Shown here: positions 8,070-16,558 of the stretch, one piece after another
How positions within the stretch are numbered: position 1 is the first letter of the stretch
How the letters are laid out: the number at the start of each line of letters is the position of its first letter
Assembly (NCBI RefSeq): GCF_000473265.1
Contig: NZ_KI421511.1
Span: 2,469,731-2,533,730, forward strand
Source of the DNA: Amycolatopsis thermoflava N1165
GTDB taxonomy: Bacteria; Actinomycetota; Actinomycetes; Mycobacteriales; Pseudonocardiaceae
Length of the DNA stretch: 64,000 bases
Direction of reading: 5' to 3'
The notes under the pieces: generated by a model
What the model saw: the letters and a program-made list of their open reading frames with translations, nothing else
The model's database searches: none
Told to the model about the DNA's origin: nothing
Program-made: the position numbers and the translations under genes

Positions 8070-8858
8070 ATGGATCTCCGGCTGGGCGGGAAGAAGGCCA
8101 TCGTCACCGGCGGCAGCCGGGGCATCGGGTTCGCGGTCGCGCAGGCGCTGACCGCCGAAGGCGCCGACGTGGCGATCGTCGCCCGCGACGCGCGGGCGCT
8201 CGCGGAAGCACGTGCCCGGATCGGCGGGAACACGCTTTCCGTCCCCGCGGACGTGACCGACGACGAGGCCGTGCGCGCCGCGGTCGCGCGCACCGTCGAG
8301 GAGTTCGGCGGGGTGGACATCCTGGTCAACTCCGCGGCACAACCGGCCGACCCCACGAAACCCACCGCGCTGGCCGCGCTCGAGGACGACGACCTGCGGA
8401 CCGAGATCGAGACGAAGGTGCTCGGCTACCTGCGGTTCGCGCGCGCCGTCGCGCCGCACATGGCCGAGCGCGGCTGGGGACGGATCGTGAACGTCTCCGG
8501 CCTCAACGCGCGCCGCACCGGCAGCCCGTTCGGCTCGATCCGCAACGTGAGCGTGGCCGCCCTGACCAAGAACCTCGCCGACGAACTCGGCCCGCACGGG
8601 ATCAACGTGACGGTCGTGCACCCCGGGCTGACCGTCACCGAACGCACCCCGGCGATGGTCGAGGGCGTCGCGCGCGCCCGGGGCGTCACCGTGGCGGAAG
8701 CGGAGGCGCTGCTCGGCCGCGGCAGCGCGATCGGCCGGATGGTCACCGCGGCCGAGGTCGCCGACGTCGTCACGTTTCTCGCCTCCCCGCGCAGCGCCGC
8801 GATCACCGGCGACCCGATCCCGGCCGGCGGCGGCACGCCGGGCCCGATCTTCTACTGA
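8070..8858 (+). CDS. Divergent short-chain dehydrogenase/reductase lacking YxxxK
   Basis: 262 aa from the ATG at 8070; an upstream frame extends to 7965 but is not conserved-looking. The Rossmann dinucleotide motif TGGSRGIG (13-20), a VDILVNSAA strand and an IVNVSG catalytic-Ser region are present, so it is a classical-length SDR. Where the active-site YxxxK should be, the sequence reads GSIRNVSVAALTKNLADEL, so the Tyr and Lys positions are occupied by other residues (Arg and Val by my alignment). A subset of actinobacterial SDRs carries this R-N pattern. Either a different acid/base is used or the protein is a non-canonical binder. The C-terminus ends PGPIFY. Its 3' end overlaps the facing GH13 gene by 7 bp. 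Confidence 0.85.
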   Translation: MDLRLGGKKAIVTGGSRGIGFAVAQALTAEGADVAIVARDARALAEARARIGGNTLSVPADVTDDEAVRAAVARTVEEFGGVDILVNSAAQPADPTKPTALAALEDDDLRTEIETKVLGYLRFARAVAPHMAERGWGRIVNVSGLNARRTGSPFGSIRNVSVAALTKNLADELGPHGINVTVVHPGLTVTERTPAMVEGVARARGVTVAEAEALLGRGSAIGRMVTAAEVADVVTFLASPRSAAITGDPIPAGGGTPGPIFY

Positions 8859-10117
8859 GACGCCCGGCCCAGCACCGCCCAGCCGTGCGGCGGCAGCGTG
8901 GGCAGCGGCGCCTTCCCGTCCGGTGACGACGAGTCGAGCACCCGCAGCCCGTCGATGTCCACCGGGAACCGGTACGCGTCGTCGCTGGTGTTCAGCAGCG
9001 TCAGGATCTCGTCGTCGCCGGAGCGGGAGCGGAACGCCATCGCCCGGTTCGTCAGGTGCTCGACCTCCGTCCGCGCCCGCACCAGCCACGCGTTCCGCCG
9101 CCGCAGGCCGATCAGCCGCTGGTGCAGGCGGTACACCGGCCAGCCGTAGGGCGCGAGCTGCCCCGCGTCGGCCGGGAACTCCGGGCGGATCTCGTCGTCG
9201 CCGCCCTCCCGTTCCTCCTTGACGCCGCGGAAGGCCTGCTCGTCGCCGTAGTAGACGCTGGGCACGCCGCCGACGGTGAACAGCACCGCCAGCGCGTGCG
9301 CCAGGTGCCGCTCGTCGGTCAGGCGGCTCGCCAGCCGCGTGACGTCGTGGTTGCCGACGAAGGTCTGCGGCACGAACGACCCCATCAGCTCGTCGTGCCG
9401 CTTCAGCGCCCAGGACAGCTCGAAGAAGTTCCCGTCGTGCAGCGAGCTCCAGATCGCCTTCCACAGCTCGTACTGCGTCACCGTGTCCAGCCCGCCGCGT
9501 GCCACGTAGGACGCGTAGTCGCCGTGCAGCACCTCGCCGGCGAACCACGCGTCCGGGTGCCGCCGCCGCACCCCGGGCAGCACCCGCGCCCAGAACTCCG
9601 GCCGCACCGCGTACGCCGCGTCCAGCCGCCACCCGGACACCCCGCGGCCGAGCCAGTGGTCCAGCACCCGGCCCACGTAGTCCGCGACCGCCGGCTGGGC
9701 GTGGTCCAGCGCCACCAGGTGCGCGTGCCCCTCGAACACCGCGTAGTCGGCGCCGTCGCGGCGGAACCACTCCGGATGCCCGAAGGCGCGCGAAACGTGG
9801 TTGAAAACACCGTCCAGCACGATCCGCAGCCCGCGGCTGTGGGCGGCCGCGACGAGGCGGTCGAAATCGGCGTCGTCGCCCAGCCGCGGGTCGATCCGGA
9901 AGTGGTCGACCGTGTCGTAGCCGTGGGTCTCGGACGCGAACACCGGGCCCAGCATCAGACCGGAACAGCCCAGTTCAACGGCGTAGTCGAGCCAGTTCTC
10001 CAGCCGCCGGAGCCGGTGCTGCGGCTCGCTGCCTGCCGGGAGCGCCCCGCCGGGCGCGCCGGTGAAGCCGAGCGGGTAGACGTGCCACCAGATCGCGTGA
10101 TCGGCCCAGCGCCCCAT
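8852..10117 (-). CDS. GH13 alpha-amylase-family glycoside hydrolase
   Basis: 421 aa from an ATG at 10117 preceded by AGGAGAAC. The frame stays open far upstream, but that is antisense to malQ. All GH13 signatures are visible: region I DGVFNH (102-107), region II GWRLDAAYA with nucleophile Asp166, region III AGEVLHGD with acid/base Glu195, and region IV FVGNHDV with Asp258. There is no signal peptide, no N-terminal carbohydrate-binding domain and only a short C-terminal beta domain, so it is a compact cytosolic enzyme. It probably acts on short alpha-1,4-glucans (maltodextrinase-like); exact specificity cannot be read. It is divergent from malQ with only 57 bp between them, suggesting shared control, and sits at the edge of the glycogen/trehalose island. 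Confidence 0.85.
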   Translation of the reverse strand: MGRWADHAIWWHVYPLGFTGAPGGALPAGSEPQHRLRRLENWLDYAVELGCSGLMLGPVFASETHGYDTVDHFRIDPRLGDDADFDRLVAAAHSRGLRIVLDGVFNHVSRAFGHPEWFRRDGADYAVFEGHAHLVALDHAQPAVADYVGRVLDHWLGRGVSGWRLDAAYAVRPEFWARVLPGVRRRHPDAWFAGEVLHGDYASYVARGGLDTVTQYELWKAIWSSLHDGNFFELSWALKRHDELMGSFVPQTFVGNHDVTRLASRLTDERHLAHALAVLFTVGGVPSVYYGDEQAFRGVKEEREGGDDEIRPEFPADAGQLAPYGWPVYRLHQRLIGLRRRNAWLVRARTEVEHLTNRAMAFRSRSGDDEILTLLNTSDDAYRFPVDIDGLRVLDSSSPDGKAPLPTLPPHGWAVLGRASQ

Positions 10118-10174
10118 GCGTTCTCCTCTTCTCGTCGTGTGGCGGCCCCCGGCCGGGACCTGGATCCTGAACGG

Positions 10175-12115
10175 GTGGAAGCCGACCTGACCGCCCTCGC
10201 GCACGCTTACGGAGTGGCCACCCGGTACGAGAACGCCGAACAACGCGAGGTCGAGGTCGAGCCGGACGTCGTCGTCGCCGTTCTCGCCCAGTTCGGGGTG
10301 GACGCCTCCGGGCCGGACGCGATCCGCCGCGAGCTGGCCGCGGTCCGCGAACGCCGGGCGGCCACGGTGCTGCCCCCGACGCTCGTGCTGCGAGAAGGTA
10401 CCGAACACGACGCGGGCGGGCCCGCTGTCCTGCATTTGGAGGACGGCACCCGCCGGGAGATCGGCCGGATGCTTCCCGCCGATCTGCCGCTGGGCTGGCA
10501 CCGCGTCGAGACCGCCGAGCAGGACGTGGTGCTCGCCGTCGTGCCGCACCGCCTGCCCGAGGTGCCCCCGGCCTGGGGCTGGATGTTGCAGCTCTACGCG
10601 CTGCGTTCGGAGCGGTCGTGGGGCGCCGGGGACTTCGGCGACCTCGCGGAGTTCGCGCGACGCTCGGCCGCCGAGCTGGACGCGGGCGTGCTGCTGGTCA
10701 ACCCGGTGCAGGCGATCAGCCCGGTTCACCCGGTCGAACGCTCCCCCTACTCGCCGGCCAGCCGCCGCTACGCCAACCCGCTCTACCTCCGGATCACCGA
10801 CACGCCCGAGTTCGCGCGCGCCGGCGAGGACCTGCGTGCCCGGGTGCTGGCCCTGCGGCCGGACAACGCGGACCTGATCGACTACGACGCGGTCTGGAGC
10901 GCCAAGCTGGCCGCGCTGGAACTGCTGTGGCCGCTGCACGAGCCCGCGCCGCTGGACGACGCCGTGCACGACTTCGCGACCTTCTGCGCGCTGGCCGAAC
11001 GGCACGGCCCGGACTGGCGCGAGTGGCCGGTGCCGCTGCGCGACCCGCACGGCCCGGAGGTCGCCGCAGCCCGCGCCGAGCTGGCCGACCGGATCGCCTT
11101 CCACGGCTGGCTGCAGCAGCTGTGCGAGGACCAGCTCGGCCACGCCCGCGAGGCGGCCGCCGCGATGCCGGTGGGCATCGTGCACGACCTGCCGGTCGGC
11201 GTGCACCCGGGCGGCGCGGACACCTGGGCGCTGGGCGACGCGTTCGCCGCGCAGGTGACCGTTGGCGCGCCGCCGGACGCCTTCAGCCAGCAGGGCCAGG
11301 ACTGGAACCTGCCGCCGTTCCGCCCGGACCGGCTCGCCGAACTCGGTTACGCGCCGTTCCGCGATGTCATCCGCGGCGTCCTGCGGCACGCCGACGGCAT
11401 CCGGATCGACCACGTCGCCGGGTTGTGGCGGCTGTGGTGGATCCCGCCGGGCGAGCCGCCGTCGCGCGGCACCTACGTGCACTACGACGCCGAGGCGATG
11501 CTCGGCATCCTGGCGCTGGAGGCGCACCGCGCGGGCGCGGTCGTCGTGGGCGAGGACCTGGGCACGGTCGAGGCCGCGGTGACCAAGACCCTGCACGAGC
11601 GCGGGGTGCTCAGCTCCGCGGTGCTGTGGTTCCAGCGCGACTACGACTCGCCCGGCCACCCGTTCGTCCCGCCCGCGGAGTGGGACGCCGACGCGATGGC
11701 GAGCATCACCACGCACGACCTGCCGACCGTCGCCGGCTGGCTCGCCGGCGAGCACGTGCGCGTGCGGGCCGAACTGGGACTGCTCGACGGGCCGGCGGAG
11801 GAGGAACGGGCCGCCGCGGAGACCGAGCGCGCCGACCTGCTCGCGTTCGCGCGGGCGCAGGGCATCCCGGACGACGACCCGGTGGCTGCGCTGCACACCC
11901 TGCTCGCGTCCGCCGCGTCGCGGCTGCTGCTGACCGCGCCCGCCGACGTGGTCGGCGAGGTGCGGCAGCCCAACCTGCCCGGCACGACGGACGAGTACCC
12001 GAACTGGCGGATTCCCTTGCCCGTCACCGTGGAGGAGTTCTTCGCGGACGCACGACTGCGCCACTTCGTGAAGGAATTGCGCGCCGCGCGCCCGTTCACC
12101 GGGCGAAGTGCTTGA
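10175..12115 (+). CDS. malQ: 4-alpha-glucanotransferase (amylomaltase)
   Basis: 646 aa from a GTG at 10175 (an alternative GTG is at 10139). GH77 disproportionating enzyme: it transfers maltosyl and longer alpha-1,4-glucan segments between chains, recycling short maltodextrins. After a ~130-residue N-terminal domain typical of bacterial MalQ comes the catalytic barrel with SPYSPASRRYANPLYL (the MalQ acceptor-site signature), nucleophile Asp412 in RIDHVAGLWR, Glu460 in GEDLGTV and Asp515 in TTHDLPTVAGW. The C-terminal DVVGEVRQPNLPGTTDEYPNW is also family-typical. Lying 58 bp before glgX, it may be cotranscribed with the debranching/trehalose operon and would regenerate longer chains from the short products of GlgX. 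Confidence 0.95.
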   Translation: MEADLTALAHAYGVATRYENAEQREVEVEPDVVVAVLAQFGVDASGPDAIRRELAAVRERRAATVLPPTLVLREGTEHDAGGPAVLHLEDGTRREIGRMLPADLPLGWHRVETAEQDVVLAVVPHRLPEVPPAWGWMLQLYALRSERSWGAGDFGDLAEFARRSAAELDAGVLLVNPVQAISPVHPVERSPYSPASRRYANPLYLRITDTPEFARAGEDLRARVLALRPDNADLIDYDAVWSAKLAALELLWPLHEPAPLDDAVHDFATFCALAERHGPDWREWPVPLRDPHGPEVAAARAELADRIAFHGWLQQLCEDQLGHAREAAAAMPVGIVHDLPVGVHPGGADTWALGDAFAAQVTVGAPPDAFSQQGQDWNLPPFRPDRLAELGYAPFRDVIRGVLRHADGIRIDHVAGLWRLWWIPPGEPPSRGTYVHYDAEAMLGILALEAHRAGAVVVGEDLGTVEAAVTKTLHERGVLSSAVLWFQRDYDSPGHPFVPPAEWDADAMASITTHDLPTVAGWLAGEHVRVRAELGLLDGPAEEERAAAETERADLLAFARAQGIPDDDPVAALHTLLASAASRLLLTAPADVVGEVRQPNLPGTTDEYPNWRIPLPVTVEEFFADARLRHFVKELRAARPFTGRSA

Positions 12116-12173
12116 AGACCGCTAGATTGGGCACACGTCGGAACACGGCTCGCGAACGCAAAGAGGAGAACCT

Positions 12174-14291
12174 GTGCCGCCCTGGCCCGGATTGCCCTAC
12201 CCGCTGGGTGCCACCTACGACGGTGTGGGCACCAACTTCGCCGTCTTCTCGGAGGTCGCGGATCACGTCGAGCTGTGCCTGGTCAACGAGGACGGCACCG
12301 AGGAGCGGCACCGCCTGACCGAGGTCGACGGGTTCGTCCACCACGGGTACCTGCTCGGCGTCGGCCCCGGCCAGCGCTACGGCTACCGCGTGCACGGCGC
12401 GTACGACCCGTCGCGCGGCCTGCGCTGCAACCCGAACAAGCTGCTGATCGACCCGTACGCCAAGGCGATCGCCGGTCACGTCGACTGGGACGAGGCGTTG
12501 TTCGCCTACCCGTTCGGCTCGCCCGACGAGCGCAACGACGCGGATTCGGCGGCGCACGTGCCGCACGCGGTGGTGGTCAACCCGTTCTTCGACTGGGGTG
12601 ACGACCGGCCGCCGCGCACGCCCTACAACGAGACGGTGATCTACGAGGCGCACGTCCGCGGCCTCACGATGAACCACCCGGAGGTGCCCCCGCGGCTGCG
12701 CGGCACCTACGCCGGGCTCGCGCACCCGGCGGTGATCGACCACCTCACCAAGCTCGGCGTCACGGCGATCGAGCTGATGCCGGTGCACCAGTTCATCACC
12801 GACCACGGTCTGGCCGAGAAGGGCCTGCGCAACTACTGGGGCTACAACACGATCGGCTTCTTCGCCCCGCACGAGGGTTACGCGGCGCTGCCCGAGCAGG
12901 CCGGCCAGGTGCAGGAGTTCAAGGGCATGGTCAAGGCCCTGCACGAAGCAGGCATCGAGGTCATCCTCGACGTCGTCTACAACCACACCGCCGAGGGCAA
13001 CCACCTCGGCCCCACCCTGTCCATGCGCGGCATCGACAACCAGGCCTACTACCGGCTGGTCGAGGACGAGCCGCAGTACTACATGGACTACACGGGCACC
13101 GGCAACTCGCTGAACGTGCGCAACCCGCACACGCTGCAGCTCATCATGGACTCGCTGCGGTACTGGGTCACCGAGATGCACGTCGACGGGTTCCGCTTCG
13201 ACCTCGCCGCCACCCTGGCCCGAGAGTTCTACGACGTCGACCGGCTGTCCACGTTCTTCGACCTGGTGCAGCAGGACCCGACGGTGAGCCGGGTCAAGCT
13301 GATCGCCGAGCCCTGGGACGTCGGGCCGGGCGGGTACCAGGTCGGCAACTTTCCTCCACTGTGGACGGAGTGGAACGGTCAGTTCCGCGACACCGTGCGG
13401 GACTTCTGGCGCGGCGAGCCCGCGACGCTCGGCGAGTTCGCCTCCCGGCTCACCGGATCGTCCGACCTGTACCAGGACGACGGCCGCCGCCCGTACGCCT
13501 CGATCAACTTCGTCACCGCGCACGACGGCTTCACGCTGCAGGACCTGGTGTCCTACAACAACAAGCACAACGAGGCCAACGGCGAGGACGGGCGGGACGG
13601 CGCCGACGACAACCGCTCGTGGAACTGCGGTGTCGAGGGCGAGACGGACGACGAGGAGGTGCTGGCGCTGCGGGCCAAGCAGCGCCGCAACATGCTCGCC
13701 ACCCTGCTGCTGTCGCAGGGGGTGCCGATGCTGCTGCACGGCGACGAGATGGGCCGCACCCAGCGGGGCAACAACAACGTCTACTGCCAGGACAACGAGA
13801 TCTCCTGGATGGACTGGTCGCTCGCGAAGGCCAACGCCGACCAGGTCGAGTTCACCGCCGCGCTCGCCGCGTTCCGCAAGAAGCACCCGGTGTTCCGGCG
13901 CCGCCGCTTCTTCGCGGGCAAACCGATCGGCAAGGGCGAGGAGCTGCGCGACATCGCCTGGTTCACCCCCTCCGGCGAGGAGATGAAGGAGCAGAACTGG
14001 GACGACGGCTTCGGCAAGGCCATCGTCGCGTTCCTCAACGGCGAGGGCATCAACGACCTCGACCCGCGCGGCATGAAGGTCACCGACGACTCGTTCCTGC
14101 TGGCGTTCAACGCGCACTACGAGGACATCGAGCTGACCCTGCCGAACGCCGACTACGGCGCGGGCTGGGCGGTGGTGGTCGACACCGAGGCCGGGACCGT
14201 CGCGGAGGAGCCGGGTGAGCCGGTGGCGGCGGGCGGCACGATGAACCTGCCTGCCCGTTCGCTCGTGGTGCTGCAGCGGGTGGACGCATGA
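12174..14291 (+). CDS. glgX: Glycogen debranching enzyme GlgX/TreX (copy 1)
   Basis: 705 aa from a GTG at 12174 with AGAGGAGA upstream. Isoamylase-type enzyme that hydrolyses alpha-1,6 branches, supplying linear chains for TreY. An N-terminal CBM48-like domain (PYPLGATYDGVGTNFAVFS, YGYRVHGAYDPSRGLRCNP) precedes the GH13_11 barrel: DVVYNHTAEGN (region I), nucleophile Asp343 in GFRFDLA, Glu379 in AEPWD and Asp451 in TAHDGFTL. The NEANGEDGRDGADDNRSWNC loop is diagnostic for GlgX. Its stop overlaps the treY start (ATGA), so glgX-treY-treZ is one translationally coupled operon, the classical treX-treY-treZ arrangement. Confidence 0.95.
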   Translation: MPPWPGLPYPLGATYDGVGTNFAVFSEVADHVELCLVNEDGTEERHRLTEVDGFVHHGYLLGVGPGQRYGYRVHGAYDPSRGLRCNPNKLLIDPYAKAIAGHVDWDEALFAYPFGSPDERNDADSAAHVPHAVVVNPFFDWGDDRPPRTPYNETVIYEAHVRGLTMNHPEVPPRLRGTYAGLAHPAVIDHLTKLGVTAIELMPVHQFITDHGLAEKGLRNYWGYNTIGFFAPHEGYAALPEQAGQVQEFKGMVKALHEAGIEVILDVVYNHTAEGNHLGPTLSMRGIDNQAYYRLVEDEPQYYMDYTGTGNSLNVRNPHTLQLIMDSLRYWVTEMHVDGFRFDLAATLAREFYDVDRLSTFFDLVQQDPTVSRVKLIAEPWDVGPGGYQVGNFPPLWTEWNGQFRDTVRDFWRGEPATLGEFASRLTGSSDLYQDDGRRPYASINFVTAHDGFTLQDLVSYNNKHNEANGEDGRDGADDNRSWNCGVEGETDDEEVLALRAKQRRNMLATLLLSQGVPMLLHGDEMGRTQRGNNNVYCQDNEISWMDWSLAKANADQVEFTAALAAFRKKHPVFRRRRFFAGKPIGKGEELRDIAWFTPSGEEMKEQNWDDGFGKAIVAFLNGEGINDLDPRGMKVTDDSFLLAFNAHYEDIELTLPNADYGAGWAVVVDTEAGTVAEEPGEPVAAGGTMNLPARSLVVLQRVDA

Positions 14292-16558
14292 GACCGTCCG
14301 CCACCTACCGGGTGCAGCTGCGCCCGGAGTTCACCTTCGCCGACGCCGCCGACCGCATTCCGTACCTGCGCAGGCTCGGCGTCGGCGCCCTGTACGCCTC
14401 GCCGGTGCTGCACGCGACGCCCGGGTCCACCCACGGCTACGACGTGGTCGACCCGACGCGGGCGCGGCCGGAGCTGGGCGGCGAGGACGCGCGGCGGGAT
14501 CTGGCGAAGCGGCTGCGGGACGCGGGGCTCGGGTTCGTCGTGGACATCGTGCCCAACCACATGGCGGTCGAGGTCGCGAAGGCGAACCCGTGGTGGTGGG
14601 ACGTGCTGCGGCACGGCCCCGGCTCGGCACACGCCGACTACTTCGACGTCGACTGGCGGCGCGGCAGGGTGCTGCTGCCCGTCCTCGGTGACGACGCCGA
14701 CGTGGCGGAGCTGCGGGTCGACGGCGACGAGCTGGTCTACTACGAGCACCGGTTCCCGATCGCGCCGGGCACCGGCGAGGGCAGCCCGCAGGAGGTGCAC
14801 GCGCGGCAGCACTACGAGCTGGTGGGCTGGCGCCGGGGCAACGCGGAGCTGAACTACCGCCGCTTCTTCGACATCACCACGCTCGCCGCGGTGCGGGTCG
14901 AGCTGCCGGACGTCTTCCACGCCACCCACGGCGAGGTGCTGCGCTGGGTCGCCGAGGGCGAGGTCACGGGCCTGCGCGTGGACCACCCGGACGGCCTGGC
15001 CGACCCCGGCGGCTACATGCGGATGCTGCGTGCGGGCGCGCCGGAGGCGTGGCTGGTGGTGGAGAAGATCCTGCACCCGGGCGAGGACCTGCCGCAGAGC
15101 TGGCCGGTCGACGGCACCACCGGCTACGACGCGCTGCGCGAGATCACCGGGCTGTTCGTCGACCCGGACGGCGAGGCGCCGCTGACCGAGCTGGCGCGGT
15201 CGCTGGGCCAGCCGGTGGACTACCACGAGGTCGAGGACAGGGCCCGGCGGCTGGTGACCGACCGGATCCTGGTGGCCGAGGTGCGCCGGATCGCCGCGCT
15301 GGTGCGCGGCGTCGAGCCGGAGGCGGCGCAGGGGGCGGTGGCCGAGACGATGGTCGCGTTCCCGGTGTACCGGTCCTACCTGCCCGAGGGCGAGGCGCAC
15401 TGGGCGGCCGCGATCGCCGCCGCCCGCGCCGCGCGCCCCGACCTGGCCGAGGCGATCGACGCGCTGGACTTCCAGGTGCGCGAGGACCCGCACGGCGAGC
15501 TGGCCACCCGCATCCAGCAGACCTCCGGCATGGTGGTCGCCAAGGGCACCGAGGACACCACCTTCTACCGCTACACGCGCTTCGCCGCGCTCAACGAGGT
15601 CGGCGGCTCCCCCAACGACTTCGGCGCCTCCGTGGACGCCTTCCACGCGATGGCCGCCGCTCGTGAGGCAGGCTGGCCCGGCGCGATGACGACGCTGACC
15701 ACGCACGACACGAAGCGGTCCGAGGACGTGCGGGCGCGGCTGGCGGTGCTGTCGGAGGTGCCCGGCGAGTTCGCCGCCGCGGTCCGGCGGTGGACCGCCC
15801 GGCACGGCATCGACGAGCCGTCGCTGAACCTGCTGGCCTGGCAGACGCTGGTGGGCGCCTGGCCGATCACCCCGGAGCGGCTGCGGGACTACCTGGACAA
15901 GGCGGCCAAGGAAAGCAAGCTCCGCACCACCTGGACCGACCACGACGAGGAGTTCGAGCGGGCGGTCGCGGCGTGGCCGGACGAGGTCCTCGGCGACGCG
16001 AACCTGGCGGCCGAGGTCGAGGCGTTCGTGGCGCGGGTGCGCGAACCGGGATGGTCGAACTCCGTGGCGCAGAAGCTGATCCAGCTCACCGCGCCCGGCG
16101 TGCCGGACGTCTACCAGGGCACCGAGCTGTGGGACTTCTCGCTGGTCGACCCGGACAACCGGCGGCCGGTCGACTACGCGCTGCGCGCCGCGCTGCTGGA
16201 GGAGATCGAGGGCGGGTGGCTGCCGCCGGTCGACTCCTCCGGCGCGGCGAAGCTGCTCGTCGTGCACCGGGCGCTGACCCTGCGCCGCGACTCCCCGGAG
16301 CTGTTCACCGGCTACCGCCGCCTGCACGCCGAGGGCCCGGCCGCCGCGCACGTGGTGGCCTTCGAGCGCACCGGGCTGATCACGGTGGCCACCCGGCTGC
16401 CGGTGGGGCTGGCCGAGGGCGGCGGCTGGCGCGGCACGGTGCTGCCGCTGCCCGCGGGTGAGTGGACGGACGCGATCACCGGCGCGGCGGTCACCGGTGA
16501 GCTGTCGGAGATGCTGGCGCGTTATCCGGTCGCGCTGCTGGTGCGGGGAGAGTCATGA
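14288..16558 (+). CDS. treY: Malto-oligosyltrehalose synthase
   Basis: 756 aa; its ATG lies in the ATGA overlap with glgX. GH13 (1,4)-alpha-D-glucan 1-alpha-D-glucosylmutase: it rearranges the reducing-end alpha-1,4 bond of a maltodextrin to the alpha,alpha-1,1 bond of trehalose. It begins with the family signature STYRVQLRPEFTFADAA (here ATYRVQLRPEFTFADAA), followed by SPVLHATPGSTHGYDVVDP, DIVPNHMA (region I), GLRVDHPDGLADP with nucleophile Asp232 and WLVVEKIL with Glu259. The GTTGYD stretch and the late TTHDTKRSEDVRARL fit TreY closely, as does the length. The stop overlaps the treZ start by 4 bp. With TreZ it releases free trehalose from glycogen chain ends without trehalose phosphate. Confidence 0.96.
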   Translation: MRPSATYRVQLRPEFTFADAADRIPYLRRLGVGALYASPVLHATPGSTHGYDVVDPTRARPELGGEDARRDLAKRLRDAGLGFVVDIVPNHMAVEVAKANPWWWDVLRHGPGSAHADYFDVDWRRGRVLLPVLGDDADVAELRVDGDELVYYEHRFPIAPGTGEGSPQEVHARQHYELVGWRRGNAELNYRRFFDITTLAAVRVELPDVFHATHGEVLRWVAEGEVTGLRVDHPDGLADPGGYMRMLRAGAPEAWLVVEKILHPGEDLPQSWPVDGTTGYDALREITGLFVDPDGEAPLTELARSLGQPVDYHEVEDRARRLVTDRILVAEVRRIAALVRGVEPEAAQGAVAETMVAFPVYRSYLPEGEAHWAAAIAAARAARPDLAEAIDALDFQVREDPHGELATRIQQTSGMVVAKGTEDTTFYRYTRFAALNEVGGSPNDFGASVDAFHAMAAAREAGWPGAMTTLTTHDTKRSEDVRARLAVLSEVPGEFAAAVRRWTARHGIDEPSLNLLAWQTLVGAWPITPERLRDYLDKAAKESKLRTTWTDHDEEFERAVAAWPDEVLGDANLAAEVEAFVARVREPGWSNSVAQKLIQLTAPGVPDVYQGTELWDFSLVDPDNRRPVDYALRAALLEEIEGGWLPPVDSSGAAKLLVVHRALTLRRDSPELFTGYRRLHAEGPAAAHVVAFERTGLITVATRLPVGLAEGGGWRGTVLPLPAGEWTDAITGAAVTGELSEMLARYPVALLVRGES

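Noticed and set aside
8852..12064. 1070-codon minus-strand frame continuing the GH13 gene upstream
   Set aside because: Only the part from the ATG at 10117 has protein-like composition and a ribosome site; the rest is antisense to malQ.
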